This document shows positions 23,356 to 32,128 of a stretch of DNA of 64,000 nucleotides, piece by piece. The notes under the pieces were generated by a model. That model saw nothing but the letters and a program-made list of their open reading frames with translations. It did not search any database and had not been told where the DNA came from. Source of the stretch: Cellulomonas fimi (GTDB lineage Bacteria; Actinomycetota; Actinomycetes; Actinomycetales; Cellulomonadaceae); NCBI RefSeq assembly GCF_028583725.1, contig NZ_CP110680.1, forward strand, positions 1,364,001 through 1,428,000. Direction: 5' to 3'. The number at the start of each line of letters is the position of its first letter. Within the stretch, counting starts at the first letter, position 1. Both the position numbers and the translations under genes were made by a program.

Positions 23356-24087
23356 TCACGACCGGCGCGCGTCGCGCAGCGCCTCGCGACACCCGGACCC
23401 GGGGTACCGGTCGAAGGTCCGGCGCGCGAGGTCGGCCGCGGCGGGGTGGTCGTCGAGGTAGGCGGCCCACTCCGCGTAGCACCGGCGGCGGTCGGCGACC
23501 ACGGCCGCGCACGCCATCGCGAGGTCGGTGTCGTCGCGCGTCTCGCGCGACAGCACCTCCGCGACGACCTCGCGGCACGTGGCGAACGCGCGTGCCCCCG
23601 CCAGGTCGGCCCCGACGAACCGCGTGCCGAGCGTCGTCGTCCGCGCCAGGTGGGCGTCGCGGAGCACCGCGTCCGAGCAGTCGGAGTGGACGAGGTGCGC
23701 GCCGGCGAGGTCCGTCGACGTGAGATCGGCCCGCTCGAGCCCGCACCGGCGGAGCCGCGCCTCGGTGAGGTCGGCGCCGGCCAGGTCCGCCTCCGGCAGC
23801 TCGACGTGCCACATCGAGACGCCCGGTGCGCGGACGTCGCCCAGCAGCGCGCACGCGGCGTCGACGAGGGCGAACGACGCCTCGTCGAGCCGTGCGCCGC
23901 GCAGGTCCGCGAGGCGCAGGTCGCACCGCTCGAACCGCGCTCCGCGCAGGTCGGCCCCCCGCAGGTCCGCGCCCGCGAGGCCGGCGCCGGTGAACGTCCG
24001 CCCGGACAGGTCCGCGCCGCGCAGGTCGATGTCGGTGAGGTGGGCGGCGGGTCGGGCCCCGGCGCCGCCGGTGATCGAGGTCGTCAT
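23356..24087 (-). CDS. Pentapeptide-repeat protein
   Basis: A 243-residue protein. Residues about 15-165 are pentapeptide repeats of the A(D/N)LxG type (for example DLRGADLSG, GADLRGADLRGARFERCDL), which fold into a right-handed square beta-helix. The middle is interrupted by a non-repeat stretch near MWHVELPEADL. The C-terminal 75 residues are helical and Cys-containing (CREVVAEVL, RRRCYAEWAAYLDDHP). There is no signal peptide. Related folds mimic DNA (Qnr, MfpA) or act as scaffolds, but no function can be assigned. Its ATG overlaps the stop of the LQRTAGN gene (24084-24087), so the two proteins probably act together. Confidence 0.85.
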   Translation of the reverse strand: MTTSITGGAGARPAAHLTDIDLRGADLSGRTFTGAGLAGADLRGADLRGARFERCDLRLADLRGARLDEASFALVDAACALLGDVRAPGVSMWHVELPEADLAGADLTEARLRRCGLERADLTSTDLAGAHLVHSDCSDAVLRDAHLARTTTLGTRFVGADLAGARAFATCREVVAEVLSRETRDDTDLAMACAAVVADRRRCYAEWAAYLDDHPAAADLARRTFDRYPGSGCREALRDARRS

Positions 24088-25544
24088 GATCCGGGCATCT
24101 CGGTGAGCGGGTCGGGGGCGAGCTCGGCGCGGAGCCGGGCGATGTCGGCGTCGAGCGCGTCGCCGATCTGCGCGTGGATGTCGTCGAACAGCTTGCTGTC
24201 CGTGAACGCGAAGGTTCCGCGCAGCTCGTCGGTCCGGGTCTTGCCGCCGGCGAAGTTCGGGATCGCGGTGATGCCGTAGGTGTGGATCCACGTGCGCCAC
24301 AGCTCGATCGCGTACTCGCGGGTCTCGGCGATCTGCACCGTCGCCTGCATGTCGGCCACGTTCTTCTGCACCATCTGCACGGGGTCCGCGTCCGCGAGGT
24401 CGGTCCGGCCCTCCGCCCACGCGCTGCTCATCTTGCTCTTGAGGTCGATGCACAGGTCGACGGCCGTCTTGGCGGCGGCGCCGAGCTCCATCGACTTCAG
24501 CGCGTTCCACCGCTCCGGGGACGTGCCGGCGGCCCTCGACGTGCCCGCGCTCGCGCCGGGGCTCGGGGTGTCGGACCCCTGGTGGCCGCCGCCGCTCGAC
24601 GCGGGGGCGCGGACCCCGGCGAGCCGGACCACGTACTTCGAGATGTCGCCCAGCGAGGTGGCGATCGCCGCACCGCCCAGCTTGCCGTCGCTGCCCGTCG
24701 CGCTCGCCTGGGCGAGGTACGCGGTCGCCGGGGTCTTGACCCGTTCGGCGAGCGCGCCGCCGACCGCGCCGCCGACGCCGGCCAGGAGGATCCCGAGCAG
24801 GATGTCGTCCTTCAGGCGCTCGCGCTGGCTGTGCTCGTCGAGCGCGGTCTTGTGCGCGTCGTACGCCGCCTTGTAGTTGAGGTAGGCCTGCTCGGCGACC
24901 CCCTTCAGCCCCAGGAAGGCCGACTGGAGCTGCAGGCCGGCGAGGTCGCACCGGTCGGACAGCCAGGCGAGGTCCGCGACGACGCGGAAGCGGAACGACT
25001 GCGTGAACGTCCGGCCCGCGTCGGCGAGCGGCGGGCCGACGACGACCTGCGGGATCGCCTCGACGAGCTCGGCCGGCTGGCCGAGCTCCGCGGGCACGCC
25101 CATGTTCCCCACGACGACCCGGAACGTCGCGACGCCGCCGTCGACCGTGCACTGGGCGGGCGACTCGCCGACGACCGAGCCGCGCACGGCCGCCGTCGCC
25201 GAGGGGATGTTCGCGACGTCGGCGCGGAACACGAGCGTGTCGCCGCGGAACACCTTGTCCTGGCTGCGTGGTGCGCCGGGCCCGAGCGCGCCGGGCAGGA
25301 CCTCGAACGTCGGCCGGAACGTCACCGCGGGCGTGGTGTCGAGCATGGTGGGCGGTGCGGTCGGGCCCTCCCGGCTGACGGTGGGCCCGGGCCGCGCCGG
25401 GTCGATCGCGCGCCCGACCGCGCGGTTGCCCGCGGTGCGCTGGAGGTCGAGCATCCGGTGGCCCGTGGGGCGGCCACGGTGCGTGGTCGACGTCGGGCCG
25501 CGACGGGGCGACGGTGCGGGCTGCCCCACGCGTTCGGATCCCAC
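24084..25544 (-). CDS. Orphan 'LQRTAGN'-motif protein, contractile-injection-cargo-like, unknown function
   Basis: A 486-residue protein without an assignable enzymatic domain. Residues 34-43 are LQRTAGNRAV, a short motif common in DUF4157-type and other proteins of extracellular contractile injection (eCIS) loci. Residues about 70-190 look beta-rich, and a helical stretch around 200-245 leads to a Gly-rich hydrophobic segment (about 247-266) that could insert in a membrane. A Ser/Gly linker and a charged helical C-terminus follow. GTG 25544 is preferred because GGAGG lies 6 nt upstream; an ATG at 25667 has no such site. No tail, sheath or baseplate genes are present. Effector, toxin and structural roles are all possible. 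Confidence 0.6.
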   Translation of the reverse strand: MGSERVGQPAPSPRRGPTSTTHRGRPTGHRMLDLQRTAGNRAVGRAIDPARPGPTVSREGPTAPPTMLDTTPAVTFRPTFEVLPGALGPGAPRSQDKVFRGDTLVFRADVANIPSATAAVRGSVVGESPAQCTVDGGVATFRVVVGNMGVPAELGQPAELVEAIPQVVVGPPLADAGRTFTQSFRFRVVADLAWLSDRCDLAGLQLQSAFLGLKGVAEQAYLNYKAAYDAHKTALDEHSQRERLKDDILLGILLAGVGGAVGGALAERVKTPATAYLAQASATGSDGKLGGAAIATSLGDISKYVVRLAGVRAPASSGGGHQGSDTPSPGASAGTSRAAGTSPERWNALKSMELGAAAKTAVDLCIDLKSKMSSAWAEGRTDLADADPVQMVQKNVADMQATVQIAETREYAIELWRTWIHTYGITAIPNFAGGKTRTDELRGTFAFTDSKLFDDIHAQIGDALDADIARLRAELAPDPLTEMPGS

Positions 25545-25766
25545 TGGCGACCTCCGGCCTCGCGCCGCCCGGTCCCCGGCGCCACGGCGCGCCGGCACGG
25601 ACGACGCAGTCACGGTAGCCACGGGCGTGGGGCCGCCCCGTGCACCCGAGGACGTCGGCAGGGGCATCCCGGGCTACCCGTCCGGGCAGCCCGCCGGGGC
25701 GGTGTGTGAAACGTCCGGAGCCTCAGGTGCCGCGACCAGGACGCGACCGGGACGCGGCCGGACGCG

Positions 25767-26615
25767 TCAGGGTGTCGGCGCGGGGCCGGTCGAGCTGCGC
25801 GTGACCAGGTGGGCCGGGGGGACGGTGTAGGAGCGGACGGGCCCTGCGGCGACGACGTTGAGCACGCAGTCGCCGACCTGGACGCCGAGCGCGTGCACGT
25901 CAAATGCCATCGCGGACAGCGGCGGTGCGGCGTGGCGCGCGAGCGGCGAGTCGTCCCACGCGAGCAGCGAGAGGTCGGCGGGGACGCGCAGGCCGGCCTC
26001 CCGCGCGACGTCGAGCGCGGCGACGGCCATGACGTCGTTGTCGAAGACGATCGCGGTCGGCCGGGGCTCTCGCGCGAGCAGGTCACGTGCGGCGGCGGCG
26101 CCGGACGCCTCGCCGTAGTCTCCCTCGACGACGACGCCGTCGACGCCGAGCGTGGCGCACCGCTCGACGAACGCGTCGGTGCGCGTGCGGGTGTGCGCGA
26201 GGTCGTGCGGGCCCGTGACGCGTGCGAGGCGGCGGTGGCCGAGGGCGACGAGGTGGTCGACGGCTTCGTGCGCCTCGGCGGCGTTGTCGACGAAGACGTT
26301 GGCGACGGGCAGGTCGCGCGACGGTCCGCCGACGACGACCGTGGGCACGTCGAGCCCGGCGAGGACGTCGGTGCGCGGGTCGTCGACCGTGAGGTTGTGC
26401 AGGACGACGGCCTCGACCTGGCCCTGCTCGGCCCAGCGGCGGTAGGTCGCGAGCTCGGCGTCGAGCGAGCCGACGATGTGCAGGAGCAGCGAGCGGCCCT
26501 CGGCGGAGAGGGACTCCTCGATGCCGGCGATGAGCTGCATCGAGAAGGCCTCGAGCCCCAGCAGCCGGGGCGGCTGGCGGAGCACCAGGCCGACGGCGTG
26601 GATCCCGGGCGTCAC
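25767..26615 (-). CDS. LacI-type ligand-binding regulator lacking the HTH domain
   Basis: A 282-residue protein that matches only the sugar-binding core of LacI/GalR regulators (AVGLVLRQPPRLLG, NVFVDNAAEAHEAVDHL, GHRRLARVTG, AIVFDNDVMAVAALDVARE). The usual 55-60 residue N-terminal HTH is absent. An in-frame TAG lies just upstream (26625-26627), and only about 130 bp separate it from the divergent GH27 gene. The element TAGGCT six bases before GTG 26615 suggests a leaderless mRNA. It may be a co-regulator or a decayed repressor of the GH27-GH127 operon. Confidence 0.8.
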   Translation of the reverse strand: MTPGIHAVGLVLRQPPRLLGLEAFSMQLIAGIEESLSAEGRSLLLHIVGSLDAELATYRRWAEQGQVEAVVLHNLTVDDPRTDVLAGLDVPTVVVGGPSRDLPVANVFVDNAAEAHEAVDHLVALGHRRLARVTGPHDLAHTRTRTDAFVERCATLGVDGVVVEGDYGEASGAAAARDLLAREPRPTAIVFDNDVMAVAALDVAREAGLRVPADLSLLAWDDSPLARHAAPPLSAMAFDVHALGVQVGDCVLNVVAAGPVRSYTVPPAHLVTRSSTGPAPTP

Positions 26616-26669
26616 GCGGCGAGCCTAGCCGGGGGAGCGGTCGACGACCGAGTGGCGGCTCGTGATCTA

Positions 26670-26677
26670 CAACGTTG
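26670..26677 (+). promoter_or_regulatory. LacI-type operator core upstream of GH27-GH127
   Basis: CAACGTTG is a perfect palindrome with the central CG typical of LacI/GalR operators, inside the AT-richer patch CTACAACGTTGGAAATGT, about 70 bp before the GH27 start and 55 bp from the regulator start. Confidence 0.5.
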
Positions 26678-26745
26678 GAAATGTGCCGTACGGTGGTGGT
26701 CAGCCCGCCCCGGTCGCCGCCGACGGGGCGCCGAGAGGAGCCGCC

Positions 26746-28128
26746 GTGACCGTCGCCGACCCCGCCGTCCCCACCGCACCGACGGGCAGGCACAGCACGC
26801 CGGTCCGCCTCGCGGCGACGCCTCCCATGGGGTGGAACAGCTGGGACTGCTTCGGCACGACCGTCACCGAGGACGAGGTGCTCGCGAACGCCGCCGTGCT
26901 GCGCGACCGTCTGCGGCCCACCGGCTGGGACACCGTCGTCGTCGACATCGCCTGGTACGACCCGACGGCCCGCGCGCACGGCTACAACGACGGCGCGCCC
27001 CTGGTCCTCGACGACCACGGTCGCCAGCTCCCCGCGCCGAACCGCTTCCCGTCCGCCGCCGGCGGCGCCGGGTTCCGCCCGCTCGCCGACGCCGTGCACG
27101 CGATGGGCCTGCGGTTCGGCGTGCACCTCATGCGCGGCATCCCGCGCCTCGCCGTCGAGCGCGACCTGCCGGTGCTCGGCACCCCGTGGACCGCGCGCGA
27201 CATCGCCGCACCCGACGACGCGTGCGCCTGGAACCCCGACAACGTCGGGGTGGACCACGACCACCCCGGTGCGCAGGCCTGGTACGACGCGCTGATCGGG
27301 CAGCTCGCCGGCTGGGGTGTCGACTTCCTCAAGGTCGACGACATGCTCGCGCCGTACCACGACCGCGACGTCGAGGCCGTGGCCCGCGCGATCGAGCGCA
27401 GCGGCCGCGACGTCGTGCTCTCGCTGTCGCCCGGCACGCACCTGTCGACGACGCACCTCGGCCACCTGCGTCAGCACGCGCAGACGTGGCGCATCAGCGA
27501 CGACCTGTGGGACCGCTGGGAGGACGTGCACGCGCAGTTCGCGCGCCTCGCCCGGTGGGCGCCGCACCAGCGCCCGGGCGGGTGGGCGGACGCCGACATG
27601 CTGCCGCTGGGACGCATCGGCCTGCGCGCGGAGCGCGGCGAGCCGCGGGACAGCCGGCTGACGCCCGACGAGCAGCGCACGCTCCTCACGCTGTGGGTCA
27701 TGGGCCGCTCGCCGCTCGTGGTCGGCGGACACCTCCCCGACACCGACGAGGCGACGCTCGACCGGCTCGCCAACCCCGCGCTCGCCGCGGTGCTCGCCCG
27801 CAGCACCCACAACCGCGAGATCGTCCGCGAGCCGCTCGACGACGGCGAGCTCGTCGTCTGGACCGCCGCCGCGACCGACGCCGCCACCCGCTGGGTCGCG
27901 GTGTTCTGGACGGGACCCGCGCAGCGGCGGCTCTCGGTGCCGCTGGCGTCCGTCGTCGGTGCGGTCGAGGCGCGCCGGGCCTGGCGCGCCACCGACCTGT
28001 GGCGGACCGACGGCGGTGCCGACGGCGGCCCCGACGGCGGCCCCGACGCCCCCGCGCCGCTCGGCGCCGCGCTCGACGTCGACGTGCCCGCGCACGGCGT
28101 CCGCTGGTTCGCGCTCGACCCCGCCTGA
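26746..28128 (+). CDS. Glycoside hydrolase family 27 enzyme (alpha-galactosidase / beta-L-arabinopyranosidase type)
   Basis: A 460-residue TIM-barrel hydrolase. The start of the barrel, TPPMGWNSWDCFG, is diagnostic for GH27. The nucleophile Asp lies in VDFLKVDD (about residue 200) and the acid/base region in GWADADMLPLG (about residue 282). A C-terminal beta domain follows, with an Asp/Gly-rich loop near residue 430. There is no signal peptide, so it acts inside the cell on imported oligosaccharides. GTG 26746 follows GAGAGGAG. With the GH127 gene 17 bp downstream, a beta-L-arabinopyranosidase role is as likely as alpha-galactosidase. Confidence 0.88.
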   Translation: MTVADPAVPTAPTGRHSTPVRLAATPPMGWNSWDCFGTTVTEDEVLANAAVLRDRLRPTGWDTVVVDIAWYDPTARAHGYNDGAPLVLDDHGRQLPAPNRFPSAAGGAGFRPLADAVHAMGLRFGVHLMRGIPRLAVERDLPVLGTPWTARDIAAPDDACAWNPDNVGVDHDHPGAQAWYDALIGQLAGWGVDFLKVDDMLAPYHDRDVEAVARAIERSGRDVVLSLSPGTHLSTTHLGHLRQHAQTWRISDDLWDRWEDVHAQFARLARWAPHQRPGGWADADMLPLGRIGLRAERGEPRDSRLTPDEQRTLLTLWVMGRSPLVVGGHLPDTDEATLDRLANPALAAVLARSTHNREIVREPLDDGELVVWTAAATDAATRWVAVFWTGPAQRRLSVPLASVVGAVEARRAWRATDLWRTDGGADGGPDGGPDAPAPLGAALDVDVPAHGVRWFALDPA

Positions 28129-28145
28129 CCCCCCGGAGGAACCCC

Positions 28146-30452
28146 GTGGACCTCTTCCCGCTGTCCGACCTGCGCCTGCTCGACGGCCCGTTCCTGGCCG
28201 CGCAGCAGACCGACCTCGCGTACCTGCTGCGGCACGACCCGCAGCGTCTGCTCGCGCCCTACCGTCGCGAGGCGGGCCTGCCGGCCGTCGCCGAGCCGTA
28301 CGGCAACTGGGAGTCCATGGGGCTCGACGGGCACGTCGGCGGGCACGCGCTGTCGGCCGCGAGCCTGCTGTGGGCCGCGACGGGCGACGAGCGCGCGGCC
28401 GCGTTCGCCGCCGCGCTGGTGGACGGCCTCGCCGCCTGCCAGGACGCGCTCGGCACCGGGTACGTCGGGGGAGTGCCGCACGGCGTCGCGCTGTTCGACC
28501 GGATCGCGGCGGGCGACCTCTCGACCGACTCGTTCGCGCTCAACGGCGCGTGGGTGCCCTGGTACAACCTGCACAAGACGCTCGCCGGGCTGATCGACGC
28601 CGCGGTCCACGCGCCCGAGCCGACCGCGACGCGGGCGCGGGACGTCGCCGTCCGGTTCGCGGACTGGTGGCTCCCGCTCGGTGCCGCGCTCGACGACGAC
28701 CAGTTCGCCGCGATGCTGCGCACCGAGTTCGGCGGCATGTGCGAGGCGTTCGCGGACCTCGCCGACCTCACCGGCCGGGCCGACCTGCGCGCCATGGCCG
28801 TCCGGTTCGCCGACCACGGACTCCTGGAGCCGCTGCTCGACGGTCGCGACGAGCTCGACGGGCTGCACGCGAACACGCAGATCGCGAAGGTCGTCGGGTG
28901 GGCGGCGCTCGCGGCGTCCGACCCCGACGGCGGCTGGGACCGCGCCGCCCGGACGTTCGCGGGCACGGTCGTGCGGCGGCGGTCGCTCGTCTTCGGCGGC
29001 GACTCGGTGTCCGAGCACTTCCACCCCGTCGACGACTTCCGTGGTGCGCTCACGTCGCCCGAGGGACCGGAGTCGTGCAACACCGCCAACATGCTCGAGC
29101 TCGTGCGCCGGCTCCTGCGCGCCGGGACCGACCCGCTGCTGCTCGACTTCGCCGAGCGGGCGCTCGTCAACCACGTCCTGTCCGCGCAGCACCCCGACGG
29201 CGGCTTCGTCTACTTCACGCCCGCGCGCCCCGACCACTACCGCGTGTACTCGCAGCCCGAGCAGGGGTTCTGGTGCTGCGTCGGGACCGGGCTGGAGACG
29301 TACGCACGGCTCGGCGAGCTCGCGCTCGCGACGCGCCCCGGCGACGAGCCCGGCGACGGCGACGACCTGCTCGTCCACGTCCCGGTCCCCGTCCGCGCCA
29401 CGTGGGCCGCGCGCGGCGCCGTCGTCACGCTGACCAGCGACCTCCCCGACCTGGCGGCCAGCGGCCGCGGAGCCCTGACGCTCGGCCTCCCCGGCCCGCA
29501 GACGTTCACGGTGCACGTGCGCCGCCCGGCGTGGGCGGTCGGGGAGCCGGAGCTCGCGGTCGACGGCGTCCCGGTGGCCGCCGGGCCGTCGGACGGCCCG
29601 TACGTCGCGGTGCGCCGCACGTGGCACGACGGCGAGACGCTCACGTGGCGGGTGCGCGCACGGGTCGAGGCCGAGCGCCTGCCCGACGGCTCCGACTGGG
29701 TCGCGTTCCGGTACGGGCCCGTGGTCCTCGTGTCGCGCGGCGGCACCGACGACCTGCCCGGGCTGCGCGCCGACGCGTCGCGCATGGGGCACGTCGCGTC
29801 GGGCCCGCTGCACGCGCTCGCGGGCACGCCCGTCGTCGAGTCGGCCGCGGACGGTGCCGACCGGGTGCACGGACCCGTCGACGGGTCGACGTTCCGGCTC
29901 GACACCGACCGAGGGCCGGTCGCGCTCGAGCCGTTCCACGGGGTGCACGACGCCCGCTACACGCTCTACTTCCCGCTCGCGGCGCCCGGTGCGGCGCGGG
30001 AGCGGCGCGCGACGATCGCCGGGGCGGAGTCCGAGGACCTGGCGCTCGCCGGTCGGACGGTCGACGAGGTCGCGTGCGGCCGGCAGCAGCCGGAGGTCGA
30101 GCACGCGTTCGCCGGCGACGGCACGTGGACCGGGGCGACCGACGGCGCCCGGTGGCGCGCGGCCGACGGCTGGTTCGGGTACGCGCTCGCGGACCCGTCT
30201 CGGTCGGGAGCCCTGCTGCGCGTGACGTACCGCGGGGGCGACGCCGACGGCGCGGCCGACGTCGAGGTCGACGGCGTGCTGCTGGCGCGGGTCGTCGCGT
30301 CGGCGGGTGCGGGGCTGCGACACGTCGACCTCGCGCTCCCGGACGAGGCGGCGCGGTCGGCGGCCGGCGACGCCCTGGCGCGTGCGGTGCGGGTGCGCGC
30401 GGTCGACGGTCCGACCCCGCTGCTCGTCGGGGTGCGGCTGCTCCGGCGCTGA
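28146..30452 (+). CDS. Glycoside hydrolase family 127 beta-L-arabinofuranosidase
   Basis: A 768-residue protein of the DUF1680/GH127 family. Glu309 and Cys311 (PESCNT) and the pair Cys377-Cys378 (FWCCVGTG) match the zinc-thiolate active site of Bifidobacterium HypBA1, where a cysteine is the nucleophile. The N-terminal alpha/alpha-barrel (GNWESMGLDGHVGGHALSA) is followed by beta-sandwich domains, with about 130 extra residues at the C-terminus. It has no signal peptide and is cytoplasmic. GTG 28146 follows GGAGGA. It should release L-arabinose from plant glycoprotein or arabinan oligosaccharides. Confidence 0.9.
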   Translation: MDLFPLSDLRLLDGPFLAAQQTDLAYLLRHDPQRLLAPYRREAGLPAVAEPYGNWESMGLDGHVGGHALSAASLLWAATGDERAAAFAAALVDGLAACQDALGTGYVGGVPHGVALFDRIAAGDLSTDSFALNGAWVPWYNLHKTLAGLIDAAVHAPEPTATRARDVAVRFADWWLPLGAALDDDQFAAMLRTEFGGMCEAFADLADLTGRADLRAMAVRFADHGLLEPLLDGRDELDGLHANTQIAKVVGWAALAASDPDGGWDRAARTFAGTVVRRRSLVFGGDSVSEHFHPVDDFRGALTSPEGPESCNTANMLELVRRLLRAGTDPLLLDFAERALVNHVLSAQHPDGGFVYFTPARPDHYRVYSQPEQGFWCCVGTGLETYARLGELALATRPGDEPGDGDDLLVHVPVPVRATWAARGAVVTLTSDLPDLAASGRGALTLGLPGPQTFTVHVRRPAWAVGEPELAVDGVPVAAGPSDGPYVAVRRTWHDGETLTWRVRARVEAERLPDGSDWVAFRYGPVVLVSRGGTDDLPGLRADASRMGHVASGPLHALAGTPVVESAADGADRVHGPVDGSTFRLDTDRGPVALEPFHGVHDARYTLYFPLAAPGAARERRATIAGAESEDLALAGRTVDEVACGRQQPEVEHAFAGDGTWTGATDGARWRAADGWFGYALADPSRSGALLRVTYRGGDADGAADVEVDGVLLARVVASAGAGLRHVDLALPDEAARSAAGDALARAVRVRAVDGPTPLLVGVRLLRR

Positions 30453-30607
30453 CCCGGCGCGCTGACCCGGCCCGGCGCGCGCGGAGCCGCCCGAACCGGC
30501 AGGAATCAGTCGTCCGGGTGACAACGATCTCCACCCCGTCAGCCCTCAGGCGGACATCGGGACCCTCGACTGGTCACGTGGGGGCGTGACGGTGCCACGA
30601 TGCCCCC

Positions 30608-31357
30608 ATGACGACCGTTCCCGTGTCGCTGCACGCCCTGCTCACGACGACGTTCGCACCCGCGCCGCCGGTCCGCTGGCACCGCGCGCACTGGCAGCAG
30701 TGGGCGGACCGGATGGGCCCCGACTTCCGGCTGCCCGACGTGGACGAGGCCGTCGACCGCGGGGACGCCGCCGTGCTCGTGCACGACGAGCTCGAGCAGG
30801 GCCGCACGACGGCCGCGTTCGTCGCCGCGATGGTGTGGGCGTACGGGCCTGCGCACGACGGCCCCTACCGCACCGCGACCGTCCTCGGCGGCCGGCGCCG
30901 CCCGACGGGCGTGCAGCCCGAGGCCGTCGCCGCGCTCGACGACGCCGTCGGCACGGTCCGGAGCGTGACCGAGCGGGACGCGCCGGCGGCCGGCGCGTCG
31001 CGCATCGCGGGCGACGCCGCGCGGTCCGCGCACCGGCGGATCATCGAGCACCGCCTGCACGGCCTCGCCCCCGCGGGGCTGACGGCGTGGCTGCACTTCG
31101 CGTCCGCGCGTCGTGACCCGTACGCGCCGCACGCCGCACCCGTGCTCGACGACGCCGTGCGCGGCTGGCTCGCGACCGAGGCGGAGCTGCCGCTGCGGGA
31201 CGGGCACCCCGACGACTACGGGCGGTACGTCGACCGTCTCGTGACCTGGGGCCGGCCGTTCGGCCGGACGCCCGTGCAGGTCGAGTCGTCGGTGCGGTCG
31301 CTCGTCGCGGCGACGGCCGCCGCCGGCACCGACGCCGGGGCGGTCGCCGCGGGCTGA
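30608..31357 (+). CDS. 8-oxoguanine glycosylase OGG-fold protein (tentative)
   Basis: A 249-residue protein with weak but ordered similarity to actinobacterial 'OGG fold' proteins: VWAYGPAHDGPYRT, then a helical segment HRLHGLAPAGLTAWLHFAS. After it come PVLDDAVRGWL and DDYGRYVDRLVTWGRPFGRTPVQVE. The product is soluble, with an Ala-rich tail. ATG 30608 lies 6 nt behind the -10-like CACGAT, so the transcript may be leaderless. A DNA-repair role is plausible but a catalytic Lys/Asp pair is not certain. It stands alone, convergent with the DinB gene. Confidence 0.55.
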   Translation: MTTVPVSLHALLTTTFAPAPPVRWHRAHWQQWADRMGPDFRLPDVDEAVDRGDAAVLVHDELEQGRTTAAFVAAMVWAYGPAHDGPYRTATVLGGRRRPTGVQPEAVAALDDAVGTVRSVTERDAPAAGASRIAGDAARSAHRRIIEHRLHGLAPAGLTAWLHFASARRDPYAPHAAPVLDDAVRGWLATEAELPLRDGHPDDYGRYVDRLVTWGRPFGRTPVQVESSVRSLVAATAAAGTDAGAVAAG

Positions 31358-31397
31358 GGGGTCCGACGGGCGCCGAGACCCGTCCCTGTGCGGTCCG

Positions 31398-31985
31398 TCA
31401 GCGCCCGGCGCCGTCCGCGATGCGCCGGAGCTCGGCGACGTAGGTCGCCCACTCGTCCGCCGTCAGCCCGGGCAGGTTGCTGTTGTCGACGCGCAGCCCC
31501 GCGGCGCCGTCGGCGAGCTCACGCAGGATGTCGGCGTGGCCCGCGTGCCGCGCGAGGTCGCTCGTCACGTGCACGACGACCTGCTGCAACGTCACGGGGT
31601 TGCGGTGCTCGGGCCACCAGGCGACACGGCCGGGCGTGTCGAGGGGTGCCGACAGGACCAGCTCGTCGGCGAACGCCCACACGCGGCGGTACAGCGCGAC
31701 GATGTCGTCGACCGACTCGTCGGCGGTCGCGTACATGTCGAGGTTGGGCGTCGTCTCGTCGAGGTACCAGGCGAGGTCGGCCAGGCCGGGGAAGTCGCGC
31801 CCGAACGTCTCGCCGAAGTACCCGATCTCGACGCCCGCGGCGTGCTTGACGAGGCCGAGCAGGTTGGTGCCCGTCGGGGTGCGGGGGAGGCGCAGCGCGC
31901 GCTCGTCGAGCCCGTCGAGCTTCCAGACGAGCGCGTCGCGCGCGCTCTGGAGGTACCGGTGCAGCACGGTGCGGTCGTCGTCCAC
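31398..31985 (-). CDS. DinB/DUF664-family protein
   Basis: A 195-residue four-helix-bundle protein of the DinB/DUF664 superfamily. It begins with helix YLQSARDALVWKLDGLDERAL and contains the GTNLLGLVKHAAGVEIGYFG segment. A second histidine motif is VVVHVTSDLARHAGHADIL, which together with the first usually binds a divalent metal. Such proteins include thiol-dependent S-transferases (mycothiol or bacillithiol) and unknowns; no substrate can be named. GTG 31985 is chosen because the first helix begins there. It is divergent from the RND exporter gene. Confidence 0.82.
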   Translation of the reverse strand: MDDDRTVLHRYLQSARDALVWKLDGLDERALRLPRTPTGTNLLGLVKHAAGVEIGYFGETFGRDFPGLADLAWYLDETTPNLDMYATADESVDDIVALYRRVWAFADELVLSAPLDTPGRVAWWPEHRNPVTLQQVVVHVTSDLARHAGHADILRELADGAAGLRVDNSNLPGLTADEWATYVAELRRIADGAGR

Positions 31986-32128
31986 GCGCCCAGGCTCGTG
32001 GGTGCCGCAGATCACGGCAACTCGTCGCGGGCGTCGTTCGTTGGGGAGGCGGACCGCCCCTCGGGGGCGGACCAGCACCCGCGCGCCGCCGTCCCCGGCG
32101 CGTGTCCGCACACTCGGGAGGAAGCCCC

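Noticed and set aside
27471..30524. 1017-codon minus-strand frame over GH27-GH127
   Set aside because: Lies opposite two genes with intact catalytic motifs; no recognisable protein features.
31365..31384. 6-bp hairpin GACGGG/CCCGTC between OGG-like and DinB genes
   Set aside because: Too short and without U-run to call a terminator with confidence.
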